Below, piece after piece: positions 34,992-44,182 of a stretch of DNA of 64,000 bases (its first letter is position 1; each line of letters begins with the position of its first letter). The notes beneath the pieces are model-generated. The model saw nothing but the letters and a program-made list of their open reading frames with translations. It was not told the origin of the DNA and searched no databases. The position numbers and the translations under genes are program-made. Origin of the DNA: CAYZIB01 sp964478425 (GTDB lineage Bacteria; Bacillota_I; Bacilli_A; Acholeplasmatales; WRBM01); NCBI GenBank assembly GCA_964478425.1, contig CAYZIB010000001.1, positions 1 through 64,000 on the forward strand. The letters run 5' to 3'.

Positions 34992-36978
34992 AAATATACA
35001 TTTTATAGCTTTAACAAACATTTTAGTTATTTTGTCGTTTTATTATAAAATTTTTTTTCTTTTATTAATTATTTATTTAATTTTTTTAAGGACAAAAAAT
35101 AAAAAAATTTTTTTTGTTTCAATTTTTTTTATGCTTTTAGAATTTATTATTTATTATAAAAAAATAATTCATCATAAAAGTTACAATAATCAAATACAAA
35201 TCATTAAAATAATTGATATTAAAGATAATTATTATATAGCAAAAATTAAAGACGAAAAGGTTATTTTTTATACAAATAACGATTATAAAATAAATGATAA
35301 AATTAAAGGGTATATTAAAGAATTTGAAATAGATAGTTTAAATATCGAATTTACATTTGATTATGAAGATTATTTAAAAAAACAAGGAATTATAAAAAAA
35401 ATAAAATTAGAAAACGAAATATTAGTTAAACAAAATTATACAATCAAAAATTTAAAATATAAAATTAAAAATTATCTTTTAAATCATTATCCAGATAAAA
35501 CAAAAAAATATTTAGTTACTATATTTTTAGGAATTAATATTTTAGATGATAATATTTATGAAATATATAAGAATTTTAATTTAACTCATTTATTTTCAAT
35601 TTCAGGAGTACATATTAATTTTATAGTTTTATTTTTAAATTTTATATTAAAAAAATTAAAAATAAAAAACATAATAATTGAGTTTATATTAATATTTTAT
35701 TTATATTTTTTAAATTTTATACCATCAGTTTTTAGAAGTGTAAGTTGTTATATTTTCAAAAAAAGATTTAATATGAGTAGTTTTAACGCTTTAAATTTAT
35801 CGTTGATAATAATTTTATTAATTTTTCCAAATGTATTTTTTTTACCTCAATTTTATTTATCCTACTTATCATCTTTTTTAATTATTATGTTGGATTTAAA
35901 AAAAGATAAATTTAGCAATTTAAAGTTATTAATTAATTTAAACATTTTTTTATTTCCTTTTTTAATCAATTTAAATAATAAATTTAGTATAATTGCACTT
36001 TTTATTAGTTATATTTATTCTATTTTATTTATTAAATTTGTTTTACCTTTTAGTTTTATGACTTTATTTATTCCGTTTTTTAAAACATATTATGAAAATA
36101 TTATTATTTTATTTGAAAAAATTATTTCAAATATAAATTGTAATTATATAATTTTTAAAAATTATTCAAATTATAAAATAATTATTTATTATATAGTCTA
36201 TTATTTATATAAAGTAACTAAACATAAATTTTATTTATTGTCATTAATTTTGCTTGTTATTATCAATAATTTTGGTGTGATTAATTTAAAAAATGAAGTT
36301 ATTTTCTTAAATGTTGGTCAAGGTGATTCAAGTGTTTATATTAACAAATATAATAAGTGTAATATAGTAATTGATTCATTTAATAATACATATGAATATT
36401 TAATAAAAAGAGGGATTAAAAAAATAGATTATTTAATATTTTCTCATGGAGATTTGGATCATATTTTAAATTATGAAAAAATTATTGATAATATAAAGGT
36501 AAAAAATATTTTAATAAGTAAATATGATTATTCTGATGATATTATAAAAATTGAAGAAAAAAATAATAATGTAATAAGGGTAAAATCAGATGATTATTTT
36601 AATTGTGGGGATGCATTAATAAAAATTTTATCACCAATAAAAAAATATGATTCATTAAATGATAATTCTATAGTTTTAAAATTATTTATTAAAGATAAGA
36701 CTTTTTTATATACAGGTGATATAAGTAAATCTGTTGAAAAAGACTTAGTAAATAGATATAAATATGATTTAAAAAGTGATTATTTAAAAGTAAGTCATCA
36801 TGGAAGTAATACTTCAACTGATAAAATATTTGTAAAATATGTAAATCCTAAAATATCTTTTATATCATGTGGAAAAAATAACATATATAATTTTCCAAAA
36901 CAAGAAGTTTTAGATACATTAAAAAATTCTGATATTCATATATCATATAAAAGAAAATCTTTAAAAGTTTTAATATGA
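34984..36978 (+). CDS. comEC: ComEC DNA uptake channel
   Basis: A 664-residue polytopic protein, shorter than the 776 of Bacillus. An N-terminal membrane pair and OB-like region are followed by the competence domain (LFSISGVHINFIVLFL at about residue 207-222, several helices) and a C-terminal metallo-beta-lactamase-like domain (NVGQGDSSVYI, SHGDLDHI, YTGDIS, SHHGSNTS). The domain order is that of ComEC, which passes single-stranded DNA across the membrane and may degrade the other strand. A GTG start overlaps comEA. comEB, between these genes in Bacillus, is absent. Confidence 0.93.
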   Translation: MFENIHFIALTNILVILSFYYKIFFLLLIIYLIFLRTKNKKIFFVSIFFMLLEFIIYYKKIIHHKSYNNQIQIIKIIDIKDNYYIAKIKDEKVIFYTNNDYKINDKIKGYIKEFEIDSLNIEFTFDYEDYLKKQGIIKKIKLENEILVKQNYTIKNLKYKIKNYLLNHYPDKTKKYLVTIFLGINILDDNIYEIYKNFNLTHLFSISGVHINFIVLFLNFILKKLKIKNIIIEFILIFYLYFLNFIPSVFRSVSCYIFKKRFNMSSFNALNLSLIIILLIFPNVFFLPQFYLSYLSSFLIIMLDLKKDKFSNLKLLINLNIFLFPFLINLNNKFSIIALFISYIYSILFIKFVLPFSFMTLFIPFFKTYYENIIILFEKIISNINCNYIIFKNYSNYKIIIYYIVYYLYKVTKHKFYLLSLILLVIINNFGVINLKNEVIFLNVGQGDSSVYINKYNKCNIVIDSFNNTYEYLIKRGIKKIDYLIFSHGDLDHILNYEKIIDNIKVKNILISKYDYSDDIIKIEEKNNNVIRVKSDDYFNCGDALIKILSPIKKYDSLNDNSIVLKLFIKDKTFLYTGDISKSVEKDLVNRYKYDLKSDYLKVSHHGSNTSTDKIFVKYVNPKISFISCGKNNIYNFPKQEVLDTLKNSDIHISYKRKSLKVLI

Positions 36979-37024
36979 TTTGAAAAAATTGAAGAATAAG
37001 TTTATAATATATTTGGTGGAAAAA

Positions 37025-37930
37025 ATGGAAAAATCAATTTATATTTTATATGGAACAAATATTGAATTAATGAATGAATTTATTTTAGATTTAAAAAATA
37101 AGTTAAACATAGATGATAATTCTTATTTCGATTTTAGTGATGATTATACAATTAATCAAGTAATAAATGAATTAAATAATTATTCTTTATTTGAGTCAAA
37201 AAAAATAATTAAATATAAGACTAATGATTTAATATCGTTTAAAAATTATTTTAAAAATCCTAATCCTGATATTATTTTAATATTACTTACTGATAAATTA
37301 AATTTAAAAGAAGAATATGATTATATCGAGGCTATTGAATTTAAAGAATTAAACGATAAGGAATTAGCTAAATATATAAAAAAACAATTAAACAATGCTG
37401 ATATTGAAATATCAAATGATGCATTAGATGAATTTGTTATAAGAATTAAAACAGATTTTAATCAAGCTAAAATGGAAGTTGATAAAATAATTACTTATTG
37501 TGATAAAAAAATTAAAACAGTTGATTTAAAGATGATTTTAAATCTTGTTCCTTCTAATTTAGATGATAATATTTTTTTAATAATCGAATCAATAATCGAA
37601 AGAAATAAAAAAAGAGCTTTGAAAATATATAATGATTTGATAAAATCAAATCAAGATGTAATGCAAATTTTAAATGTTTTACAAAATAAATTTAATGAAA
37701 TATTTTATATAAAAGTTCTTCTTGATGAAAATAAAACAAAAGAAGAAATTAGTAAATATTTTAATTATTCAAAGGGAAGAACTTATTATGCTATTAAAAC
37801 TGCTAGCAATTTTGACATATCAAGTATCAGATATTTTATAAAAGAATTAAGTGATTTAGAATATAAAATTAAATCTGGAATAGTTGATAGTAAAATTGCT
37901 ATTGAATTATTTATTTTAGAATTGAGGTAA
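37025..37930 (+). CDS. holA: DNA polymerase III delta subunit
   Basis: A 301-residue clamp loader subunit. MEKSIYILYGTNIELMNEF is the usual N-terminal strand-helix of HolA, NPDIILILLTDKLN the middle, and the C-terminal collar region includes GRTYYAIKTASNFD. Similarity is weak as is normal for delta, so the assignment also rests on position: comEC-holA-rpsT is a conserved order. I start at the ATG at 37025 (GGTGGA four bases upstream) rather than at an in-frame TTG 45 bases earlier that would add an unconserved extension. Confidence 0.85.
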   Translation: MEKSIYILYGTNIELMNEFILDLKNKLNIDDNSYFDFSDDYTINQVINELNNYSLFESKKIIKYKTNDLISFKNYFKNPNPDIILILLTDKLNLKEEYDYIEAIEFKELNDKELAKYIKKQLNNADIEISNDALDEFVIRIKTDFNQAKMEVDKIITYCDKKIKTVDLKMILNLVPSNLDDNIFLIIESIIERNKKRALKIYNDLIKSNQDVMQILNVLQNKFNEIFYIKVLLDENKTKEEISKYFNYSKGRTYYAIKTASNFDISSIRYFIKELSDLEYKIKSGIVDSKIAIELFILELR

Positions 37931-37935
37931 TAATT

Positions 37936-38589
37936 ATGAATTATGAATATGTATTTGTTTTTGATTTTGAAACATCTGGTTTAGATTTTATATCTGATAG
38001 AGTAATAGAATTAGGTGGAATACTTTATAAAAAAGAAAATTTTGAATTTAAAAAGGTTTTAGAAATTGATGATTTAATAAAGATTGATTTTTTATTACCT
38101 GATAAAATTAAAGAAATAACTCATATTACTGATGATATGCTTAATGAAAAAGGAATATTAGAAGAAGAATTATTTTATAAATTAGATAATATTTTAAGTT
38201 TAAATCCTTTATTAGTTGCTTATAATTTACAATTTGATATTAATTTTATTATTCAAATGTTTAGAAGATATCAAAATAGAAATTATCAATTATCTTTAGA
38301 TGTATTAGATGTAATGGCTATTTATAAAGATTTTTATAGCTATCCTCATCGTCTTGAAAGTGCAGTTAATACTTTAAATGTTGATATTTTAAATACGCAT
38401 AGAGCATTAGATGATGTAAAAGCTACAGTTGAGGTGTTAAAAAAATTGAGTAAAATTACAAGTATAGATCCGTTTATAAATGTATTAGGATATAATCCTA
38501 AATATGGAGTAAATGGCGAAAGATTAAAACATGTTAGTTATGTTCCACAATACGGTAATAGAAGAGAAATTGTTAAAAGAAGCGCATAA
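37936..38589 (+). CDS. DnaQ-like 3'-5' exonuclease (proofreading type)
   Basis: A 217-residue DEDDh exonuclease. The catalytic residues are in DFETSGLD (Asp, Glu), NLQFDINFI (Asp) and HRALDDVKAT (His, Asp). It resembles the exonuclease domain of PolC or the free epsilon subunit and ends with an extra C-terminal stretch of about 40 residues containing KYGVNGERLKHVSYVP. It lies six bases after holA, suggesting a replication or repair role. It is not part of this neighbourhood in Bacillus. Epsilon-like proofreading, DinG-like or RNase T-like activity cannot be told apart here. Confidence 0.85.
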   Translation: MNYEYVFVFDFETSGLDFISDRVIELGGILYKKENFEFKKVLEIDDLIKIDFLLPDKIKEITHITDDMLNEKGILEEELFYKLDNILSLNPLLVAYNLQFDINFIIQMFRRYQNRNYQLSLDVLDVMAIYKDFYSYPHRLESAVNTLNVDILNTHRALDDVKATVEVLKKLSKITSIDPFINVLGYNPKYGVNGERLKHVSYVPQYGNRREIVKRSA

Positions 38590-38596
38590 AAAAAGA

Positions 38597-38625
38597 AAAA
38601 CACATCCCAGATGTGTTTTCTTTTT
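38597..38625. terminator. Bidirectional terminator between the exonuclease gene and rpsT
   Basis: A 10-bp stem (AAAACACATC at 38597-38606, GATGTGTTTT at 38610-38619) has a three-base loop, with A and T runs outside it. It separates convergent genes. Confidence 0.85.
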
Positions 38626-38887
38626 AATTTAAGCTATTGATTAATAATTGTAATCTTGATTTGTTTCTTGCAACATAATTTTTATGAACAATACCTTTAA
38701 CTTGTGCTTTGTCTAATTTTTTGCAAGCAACTTGATATGCTTTAACTGCATTTTCTTTATCATTAGCTTCAACTAAATTAATAACATTTTTTAAAGCAGT
38801 TTTCATTGAAGATTTAACTGAAGCATTACGTTGTCTTCTTTTTTCGTCAGTTTTGATTCTTTTTAATTGTTGTTTAATGTGTGCCAT
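38624..38887 (-). CDS. rpsT: 30S ribosomal protein S20
   Basis: An 87-residue basic protein starting MAHIKQQLKRIKTDEKRRQRN, the S20 signature, and ending LDKAQVKGIVHKNYVARNKSRL. It binds 16S rRNA early in assembly. The start at 38887 is fixed by a perfect GGAGGTGA ribosome site and by homology; an in-frame upstream codon would add eight unconserved residues. It is reversed relative to its neighbours, as in Bacillus, where rpsT also lies opposite to gpr. Confidence 0.96.
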   Translation of the reverse strand: MAHIKQQLKRIKTDEKRRQRNASVKSSMKTALKNVINLVEANDKENAVKAYQVACKKLDKAQVKGIVHKNYVARNKSRLQLLINSLN

Positions 38888-38995
38888 TCTTTCACCTCCA
38901 TAGCATAGCATTAATATTTTATCAAGAATGTTTTAAAAAAGCAATACTTAAGAATTAAAAATTGAAAATGAGATAAAATATTAAAAGGTGATTTT

Positions 38996-39754
38996 ATGCT
39001 TTGGATTGAAATGGAAGCTGATTATGAAAAATATTATCAAAATATTAAAACAAATGAAAATATTAAATTATATGAAGCAATCTTTGAAAATTATTATTAT
39101 CATACAATATTTACAACTTATTTTAAAAATGATGATGATATTTTAAAAATAAGTTTAGAAAATGTTTTTAAAAAAGTATTAAATAAATATTTAAAAATTA
39201 AAAATATTAATAAAAAAGATAAAATATTAATTGTTGGATTGGGAAATAAAAATATAAATGCTGATGCGTTAGGACCATTAACAATCGAAAATTTAATTGT
39301 AACTAATAATAATTTTAATAACAAATTTAGACCTATATGTGCTTTAATACCTGATGTTACAATAAATACTGGTATGGATAGTGCTTATATTATAAAATCA
39401 ATTGTAAAACAAGAAAAACCTAAATTTGTGATTATAATTGATTCATTGAAAGCTAATACATTAAAAAGGATGAATTCAATAATTCAATTTACTGATAAGG
39501 GGGTTAGTCCTGGAAGTGGTATTTATGATAATAGAATTGAAATTAATGAAAATTTTTTAAAAACAAAATTATTAGTTATCGGAATACCTACTGTTGTAGA
39601 TATTAAAAGTATTTTAAAAGATTATACTAAAGAAAATTTTTTTATTGATGAAAATATTATTGTTTCATCAAAAAATATTGATTATGAAATTAAATTAATG
39701 AGTAGATTTATTGCAAAATGTCTAAATGATGTATTAATTTTCAACAAAAAATAA
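38996..39754 (+). CDS. gpr: Germination protease GPR, compact form
   Basis: A 252-residue protein, about 110 shorter than GPR of Bacillus. It matches the conserved core: VGLGNKNINADALGPLTIENL with catalytic-type Asp90, VIIIDSLKAN with Asp149, the segment GVSPGSGIYDNR, and GIPTVVD. These two aspartates correspond to the pair known to be essential. Missing are most of the N-terminal propeptide and the C-terminal extension. GPR degrades acid-soluble spore proteins at germination, so its presence implies SASPs. An AAAAGGTGAT ribosome site supports the start. The rpsT-gpr neighbourhood is conserved. Confidence 0.88.
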   Translation: MLWIEMEADYEKYYQNIKTNENIKLYEAIFENYYYHTIFTTYFKNDDDILKISLENVFKKVLNKYLKIKNINKKDKILIVGLGNKNINADALGPLTIENLIVTNNNFNNKFRPICALIPDVTINTGMDSAYIIKSIVKQEKPKFVIIIDSLKANTLKRMNSIIQFTDKGVSPGSGIYDNRIEINENFLKTKLLVIGIPTVVDIKSILKDYTKENFFIDENIIVSSKNIDYEIKLMSRFIAKCLNDVLIFNKK

Positions 39755-39792
39755 CTTTAATTACATATATACTATTTTTGAGGTGATTTTTT

Positions 39793-40077
39793 TTGAATAA
39801 ACAAATAAAATATGGGTTTGTTTTTTTAATATTCATAATGGGTATTGCTCTTGGTAGTATTAGTAGTCAAAAACAAAATGATAATAATATTGAAGATTTT
39901 GAAACAAGTTTAGAAGAAAATAAATTTTATATAGGAGAAGAAAAGTTTTCTAATTATGATGTTCAAAATAATTTATTTATTAAAATTGCAAAATTATTAG
40001 AAAAAATTATTAAAAAAATTTTTAGTGGAGTATTAAATATTATTGCTAAAGGCTTAAAATTAATTTTTGGTATTTAA
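39793..40077 (+). CDS. Small membrane-anchored protein next to gpr, unknown
   Basis: A 94-residue protein with one transmembrane segment (about residues 7-26, FVFLIFIMGIALGS), an acidic middle and an amphipathic, lysine-rich C-terminal helix (about 66-92). It starts with TTG at 39793, supported by GAGGTGAT. In Bacillus gpr is followed by spoIIP and then yqxA, a small protein of similar layout. This could be a YqxA-like relative, but I cannot show that. No SpoIIP amidase is present here. The pgsA promoter begins in its 3' end. Confidence 0.65.
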   Translation: MNKQIKYGFVFLIFIMGIALGSISSQKQNDNNIEDFETSLEENKFYIGEEKFSNYDVQNNLFIKIAKLLEKIIKKIFSGVLNIIAKGLKLIFGI

Positions 40078-40091
40078 ATATTTTATATTTA

Positions 40092-40100
40092 TGATATAAT
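40092..40100 (+). promoter_or_regulatory. Extended -10 promoter of pgsA
   Basis: TGATATAAT at 40092-40100 directly after the preceding gene; the -35 is weak. It is identical to the element before nadD. Confidence 0.6.
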
Positions 40101-40122
40101 AATATCATTAAGGAGGTATATT

Positions 40123-40704
40123 ATGACATTACCTAATAAACTTACAATTTTAAGAATTTTATTAATTCCAATAATGATTATTTTATACTATATTACTCCA
40201 TTACAAGAAATAGAGGTTATAAACACATTATCGCTTGCAAATTTACTTGCGTGTTTAGTATTTATTATAGCTTCATTAACTGATTTTTTAGATGGACATA
40301 TAGCAAGAAAAAACAATTTAGTAACAACATTTGGTAAGTTTGCAGATCCATTAGCAGATAAAATTTTAGTTATGGCAGCAATGATTTTATTAATGGATCA
40401 AACTATTAATCCTAATTATGCGATTGAACCATGGATTATTATAGTAATATTATCTAGAGAATTTATTGTTTCAGGTATAAGATTAGTAGCTGTTGAAAAT
40501 GGGAAAGTTATTGCAGCTTCTAAATTAGGGAAATATAAAACAGCATCTACAATGATTGCTTTAATTGTTGTTTTTTTAGAAAATATGATAAGTGGTATGG
40601 AAGTAGTTGGAATGATATTAATTTATATTGCATTAGCTTTAACTATTATTTCTGGAATTGATTATTTTTGGAAAAATAAAAATATCATATTAGAATCAAT
40701 TTAA
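40123..40704 (+). CDS. pgsA: CDP-diacylglycerol-glycerol-3-phosphate phosphatidyltransferase
   Basis: A 193-residue integral membrane enzyme of the CDP-alcohol phosphatidyltransferase family. The catalytic motif is complete: DFLDGHIAR, eight residues, then [10 protein letters not shown], matching D-x2-D-G-x2-A-R-x8-G-x3-D-x3-D. It makes phosphatidylglycerophosphate, the first step to phosphatidylglycerol. It has an AAGGAGG ribosome site and an extended -10 promoter. It stands directly before recA, as in many Bacilli, although cinA is missing between them. Confidence 0.94.
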   Translation: MTLPNKLTILRILLIPIMIILYYITPLQEIEVINTLSLANLLACLVFIIASLTDFLDGHIARKNNLVTTFGKFADPLADKILVMAAMILLMDQTINPNYAIEPWIIIVILSREFIVSGIRLVAVENGKVIAASKLGKYKTASTMIALIVVFLENMISGMEVVGMILIYIALALTIISGIDYFWKNKNIILESI

Positions 40705-40751
40705 AGGAAAAATGGTATTTAATTGTAAATATATTAAAAAGGAGTAAAAAA

Positions 40752-41738
40752 ATGGATACAAATAAAGATCAAGCATTAGATTTAGCATTTAAACAAATAA
40801 AAAAACAATTTGGTGAAGGTTCTGTTATGAAATTAGGAGATGAGCCAGATAAAAAAGTTGAAGCTGTATCATCAGGTTCTATTGCTTTAGATTTTGCTTT
40901 AGGTATTGGTGGATATCCAAAAGGACGCATTATTGAAATTTACGGGCCTGAAAGTTCTGGTAAAACTACTGTTGCTCTTCATGCTGTTGCACAAGTCCAA
41001 AAAAATGGAGGATATGCAGCTTTTATTGATGCAGAACATGCATTAGATCCTGTTTATGCAAAAGCACTTGGAGTTGATACAGATAATTTAATTTTATCTC
41101 AACCTGATACAGGAGAACAAGCATTACAAATAGCAGAAGCTTTAATTAAAAGTGGAGCAATCGATTGTATTGTAGTAGACTCAGTAGCTGCCCTTGTTCC
41201 TGAAGCAGAAATAAATGGAGATATTGGTGATAGTCATGTTGGATTACAAGCAAGACTTATGAGCCAAGCAATGAGAAAACTTGCTGGAATAATTAGTAAA
41301 ACAAATTGTATTGCAATTTTTATTAATCAAATAAGAGAAAAAGTTGGAATTATGTTTGGTAATCCTGAAACAACACCTGGAGGTAGAGCTTTAAAATTCT
41401 ATTCATCTGTAAGATTAGAAGTTAGAAGAAGCGAACAAATAAAAACAGGTAGTGAAGTAGTTGGAAATAAAACAACTATTAAAATTGTAAAAAATAAAGT
41501 TGCACCACCTTTTAAAGTAGCAGAAGTAGAAATAATTTATGGAAAAGGAATTTCACTTGTTGGTGAAGTATTAGATTTAGCTAGTGAAAAAAATATAATA
41601 AATAAAAGTGGAGCATGGTATTCTTATAATGGTGAAAAAATTGGTCAAGGAAGAGAAAATGCTAAAGAATTTTTATTGAAAAATCAAGAAATTTTTGATA
41701 CAGTATTAAACCAAGTAAGAAAAGAATTAAGTTTATAA
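40752..41738 (+). CDS. recA: Recombinase RecA
   Basis: A 328-residue RecA of near-normal length. Walker A is GPESSGKTT at about residues 66-74, MAW-like [10 protein letters not shown] follows, Walker B is [10 protein letters not shown], the L1/L2 DNA-binding loops are around [10 protein letters not shown] and [17 protein letters not shown], and the C-terminal acidic tail found in many RecA proteins is very short here. It forms the strand-exchange filament used after AddAB resection and during transformation with ComEC. The AAGGAG ribosome site is good. A SOS box could not be recognised upstream. Confidence 0.97.
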   Translation: MDTNKDQALDLAFKQIKKQFGEGSVMKLGDEPDKKVEAVSSGSIALDFALGIGGYPKGRIIEIYGPESSGKTTVALHAVAQVQKNGGYAAFIDAEHALDPVYAKALGVDTDNLILSQPDTGEQALQIAEALIKSGAIDCIVVDSVAALVPEAEINGDIGDSHVGLQARLMSQAMRKLAGIISKTNCIAIFINQIREKVGIMFGNPETTPGGRALKFYSSVRLEVRRSEQIKTGSEVVGNKTTIKIVKNKVAPPFKVAEVEIIYGKGISLVGEVLDLASEKNIINKSGAWYSYNGEKIGQGRENAKEFLLKNQEIFDTVLNQVRKELSL

Positions 41739-41743
41739 AAAAA

Positions 41744-41775
41744 CTTCATATCAAATTGATATGAAGCTTTTTTTT
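41744..41775. terminator. Terminator between recA and the minus-strand membrane protein gene
   Basis: The arms CTTCATATC (41744-41752) and GATATGAAG (41758-41766) form a 9-bp stem with a five-base loop and an A run before and a T run after, so it can act in both directions. Confidence 0.82.
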
Positions 41776-42409
41776 AATAATTTTCATCAAATATATTTTT
41801 CCAAGTGTTTGCTTTTACTTTAAAGTATTCAGTTTTTTCTTCTGTTGTTTGATCAGCAACTGAAGTTACTGTGTAACTTAATTTAATGTATAAATCAGGA
41901 GTTTTAACACTAATAAAAGGTAAATTTCCTTTTAAAGGCATTTCTGTTTTTAAAGTAATTTGTGATGTTAATGTTTGTTTTTTAATATCTTTATTTTCAT
42001 CTTTTATATAATATGTTTTAGAAACAGTTTTACTACTTGATTCATCATTACATTTTCCCCAATAGCAACCAGTAGAAAAAGTAACTTTTACATTTGATAT
42101 ATTATTTTGATTTATTTTTTCTTCATTTAAAAAAATTGTATAATCAATTTCCATTTGTCCATTATTTGTTGAATTTGTTCTTTTTGGAGAATATGCAATT
42201 GATTTTAATTCGATATCAAAAATTTCAGATTTGTTTAACTTATTGAATTCTGTTGCTTTTATTTCTTCATCAAATAAAACAGGAACATTTTTATTATATT
42301 CAAGTATATATGTTACCCCACTAACTATTAAAAATGAAAAAACAAGTAAACCAATAAATAAAAATAATTTCATTGGTAATTTCCTTTTATTTTTAGTTGT
42401 TTTATTCAT
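41774..42409 (-). CDS. Membrane-anchored extracytoplasmic protein, unknown
   Basis: A 211-residue protein with a basic N-terminus, one transmembrane helix (about residues 13-35) and an outside domain of about 170 residues rich in Thr, Ser and Lys with a beta-strand pattern. A cysteine pair, CYWGKC, may form a disulfide. I recognise no family. The start at 42409 follows a GAGGTG ribosome site. It sits on the minus strand between recA and rny, which are neighbours in Bacillus, so it appears to be an insertion into a conserved block. Confidence 0.7.
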   Translation of the reverse strand: MNKTTKNKRKLPMKLFLFIGLLVFSFLIVSGVTYILEYNKNVPVLFDEEIKATEFNKLNKSEIFDIELKSIAYSPKRTNSTNNGQMEIDYTIFLNEEKINQNNISNVKVTFSTGCYWGKCNDESSSKTVSKTYYIKDENKDIKKQTLTSQITLKTEMPLKGNLPFISVKTPDLYIKLSYTVTSVADQTTEEKTEYFKVKANTWKNIFDENY

Positions 42410-42476
42410 ACAATACACCTCGATTTTATTTTAACATAATAAAAAAAAAATGCAACTTAAAATATCTATTTATTAA

Positions 42477-42505
42477 TTGACTATAAAGAAATTCTATTAT
42501 ATAAT
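42477..42505 (+). promoter_or_regulatory. Promoter of rny
   Basis: TTGACT (42477-42482) and TATAAT (42500-42505) are separated by 17 bases, close to a consensus sigma-A promoter. It gives an untranslated leader of about 70 bases. Confidence 0.75.
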
Positions 42506-42530
42506 TAAATAGTAAATGTTTTTAATTTAT

Positions 42531-42549
42531 AAGAGTTATACTCTTTTTT
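42531..42549 (+). terminator. Leader hairpin of rny, possible attenuator
   Basis: AAGAGT (42531-42536) and ACTCTT (42540-42545) form a 6-bp hairpin followed by six T, in the leader between the rny promoter and its ribosome site. It looks like a small intrinsic terminator. Confidence 0.4.
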
Positions 42550-42585
42550 GTATATCTATTTATATATATTTATGGAGGTGTTTAT

Positions 42586-44145
42586 ATGATATTAGGTATC
42601 ATCATCTCCGCTTTAGTTGCTGGTGGAATTTGTTTCTATTTAGGTTATCTACTTAGAATTAAACAATATGAAAAAAGCTTAAAAAACACAGAAGAAAAAA
42701 TTCAAAAAATGCTTAAGGATGCTGAAATCGAATCAGATTCTTTAAAAAAGCAATCAATTACAGAAGCAAAATCTGAGATTGCTCTTTTAAAAAAAGAAGC
42801 AGAATCAGATATTAAAGATAGAAAACAAATTGTTTTAGACTTAGAATCTAAATTATCAGTTAGAGAAGATAATCTTGAAAAAAGAACACTTAATTTGGAT
42901 AAAAGAGAACAAATTTTAAACTCAAAAGAAGAAAAAATAGATCTTAAAAAACAAGAAATAGAAGAACAAAGCAACAAAGTGGAAGAATTATTAAAAAAAC
43001 AAGAAGAAAAACTAAGTGAAATTGCTAATTTAACACTTGAAGAAGCTCATGATATTATAATGAATAAAGTTAGAGATGATATGAGTAATGAAATTACTGG
43101 ATATATAAAAGAAGAAGAAGAAAAAGCAAAAGCAGAAGTACATAATAAAGCTAAAAACTTATTAGCTTTAGCAATTCAAAAATATGCAAGTGAAACAACA
43201 AATGAAAAAACTGTATCTGTTGTAGATTTGCCAAGTGATGAAATGAAAGGTAGAATAATAGGTCGTGAAGGTAGAAATATTCGTACTATTGAATCTTTAA
43301 CAGGTGTTGATTTAATTGTTGATGATACTCCAGAAGCAGTAGTTTTAAGTGGATTTGATCCAATTAGAAGAGAAGTAGCAAAAAGAACATTACAAACACT
43401 TGTTAATGATGGAAGAATTCATCCAGGAAGAATAGAAGAAATAGTTGAAAGAAGTCAAGCAGAAGTTGAAATGATAATTCGTGAATCAGGAGAAGAAGCT
43501 GTATTTACATGTGGAATTGGAAAAGTACACCCTGATCTAATTAAACTTTTAGGTAGATTAAATTTTAGAACAAGCTATGGACAAAATGTCTTAAAACATT
43601 CTATTGAAACAGCATTTTTAGCTGGTAAATTAGCAGCAGAAATTGGTGAAAATGAAATTTTAGCAAGAAGAGCTGGTCTTTTACATGATATCGGTAAAGC
43701 TGTTGATCATGAAGTAGAAGGAAGTCATGTTGAAATTGGTGGTAAATTAGCCATCAAATATCGTGAACCTAAAGCAGTTATTGATGCTATACAATCGCAT
43801 CATGGTGATAAAGAAGCAGAAACTATGATCGGTATATTAGTTGCAGCTGCAGATGCTTTAAGTGCAGCTAGACCTGGTGCAAGAAGTGAATCGCTTGAAA
43901 ATTATGTTCAAAGATTAGAGCAATTAGAAAATATTTCTAATAATATTAAGGGTGTTGAAAAATCATTTGCAATACAAGCGGGTAGAGAAATAAGAGTTAT
44001 TGTTAAACCTGAAGAAGTTGATGATTTATCTACATTTAAAATAGCAAGACAAATCAAAGAAGAAATAGAAAATAATTTAAGTTATCCTGGAACTATTAAA
44101 GTTACAGTAATAAGAGAAACAAGAGCAGTTGATACAGCAAAATAA
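42586..44145 (+). CDS. rny: Ribonuclease Y
   Basis: A 519-residue membrane-bound endoribonuclease of normal length. It has an N-terminal transmembrane helix (about residues 2-22), a long charged coiled coil (about 25-185), a KH domain ([15 protein letters not shown]) and an HD domain ([12 protein letters not shown]). It starts bulk mRNA decay in Firmicutes. Its partner proteins of the Y-complex include RicA, encoded at 46751. A GGAGGTG ribosome site precedes the ATG. Confidence 0.97.
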   Translation: MILGIIISALVAGGICFYLGYLLRIKQYEKSLKNTEEKIQKMLKDAEIESDSLKKQSITEAKSEIALLKKEAESDIKDRKQIVLDLESKLSVREDNLEKRTLNLDKREQILNSKEEKIDLKKQEIEEQSNKVEELLKKQEEKLSEIANLTLEEAHDIIMNKVRDDMSNEITGYIKEEEEKAKAEVHNKAKNLLALAIQKYASETTNEKTVSVVDLPSDEMKGRIIGREGRNIRTIESLTGVDLIVDDTPEAVVLSGFDPIRREVAKRTLQTLVNDGRIHPGRIEEIVERSQAEVEMIIRESGEEAVFTCGIGKVHPDLIKLLGRLNFRTSYGQNVLKHSIETAFLAGKLAAEIGENEILARRAGLLHDIGKAVDHEVEGSHVEIGGKLAIKYREPKAVIDAIQSHHGDKEAETMIGILVAAADALSAARPGARSESLENYVQRLEQLENISNNIKGVEKSFAIQAGREIRVIVKPEEVDDLSTFKIARQIKEEIENNLSYPGTIKVTVIRETRAVDTAK

Positions 44146-44165
44146 GCAGTACACTGCTTTTTTTT
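44144..44165 (+). terminator. Short terminator after rny
   Basis: AAGCAG and CTGCTT (44144-44149, 44154-44159) form a 6-bp stem with a four-base loop and a long T run, overlapping the stop codon. It is short, so partial readthrough into ymdB is likely. Confidence 0.55.
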
Positions 44166-44182
44166 AAGAAGAGGTATTTTAT

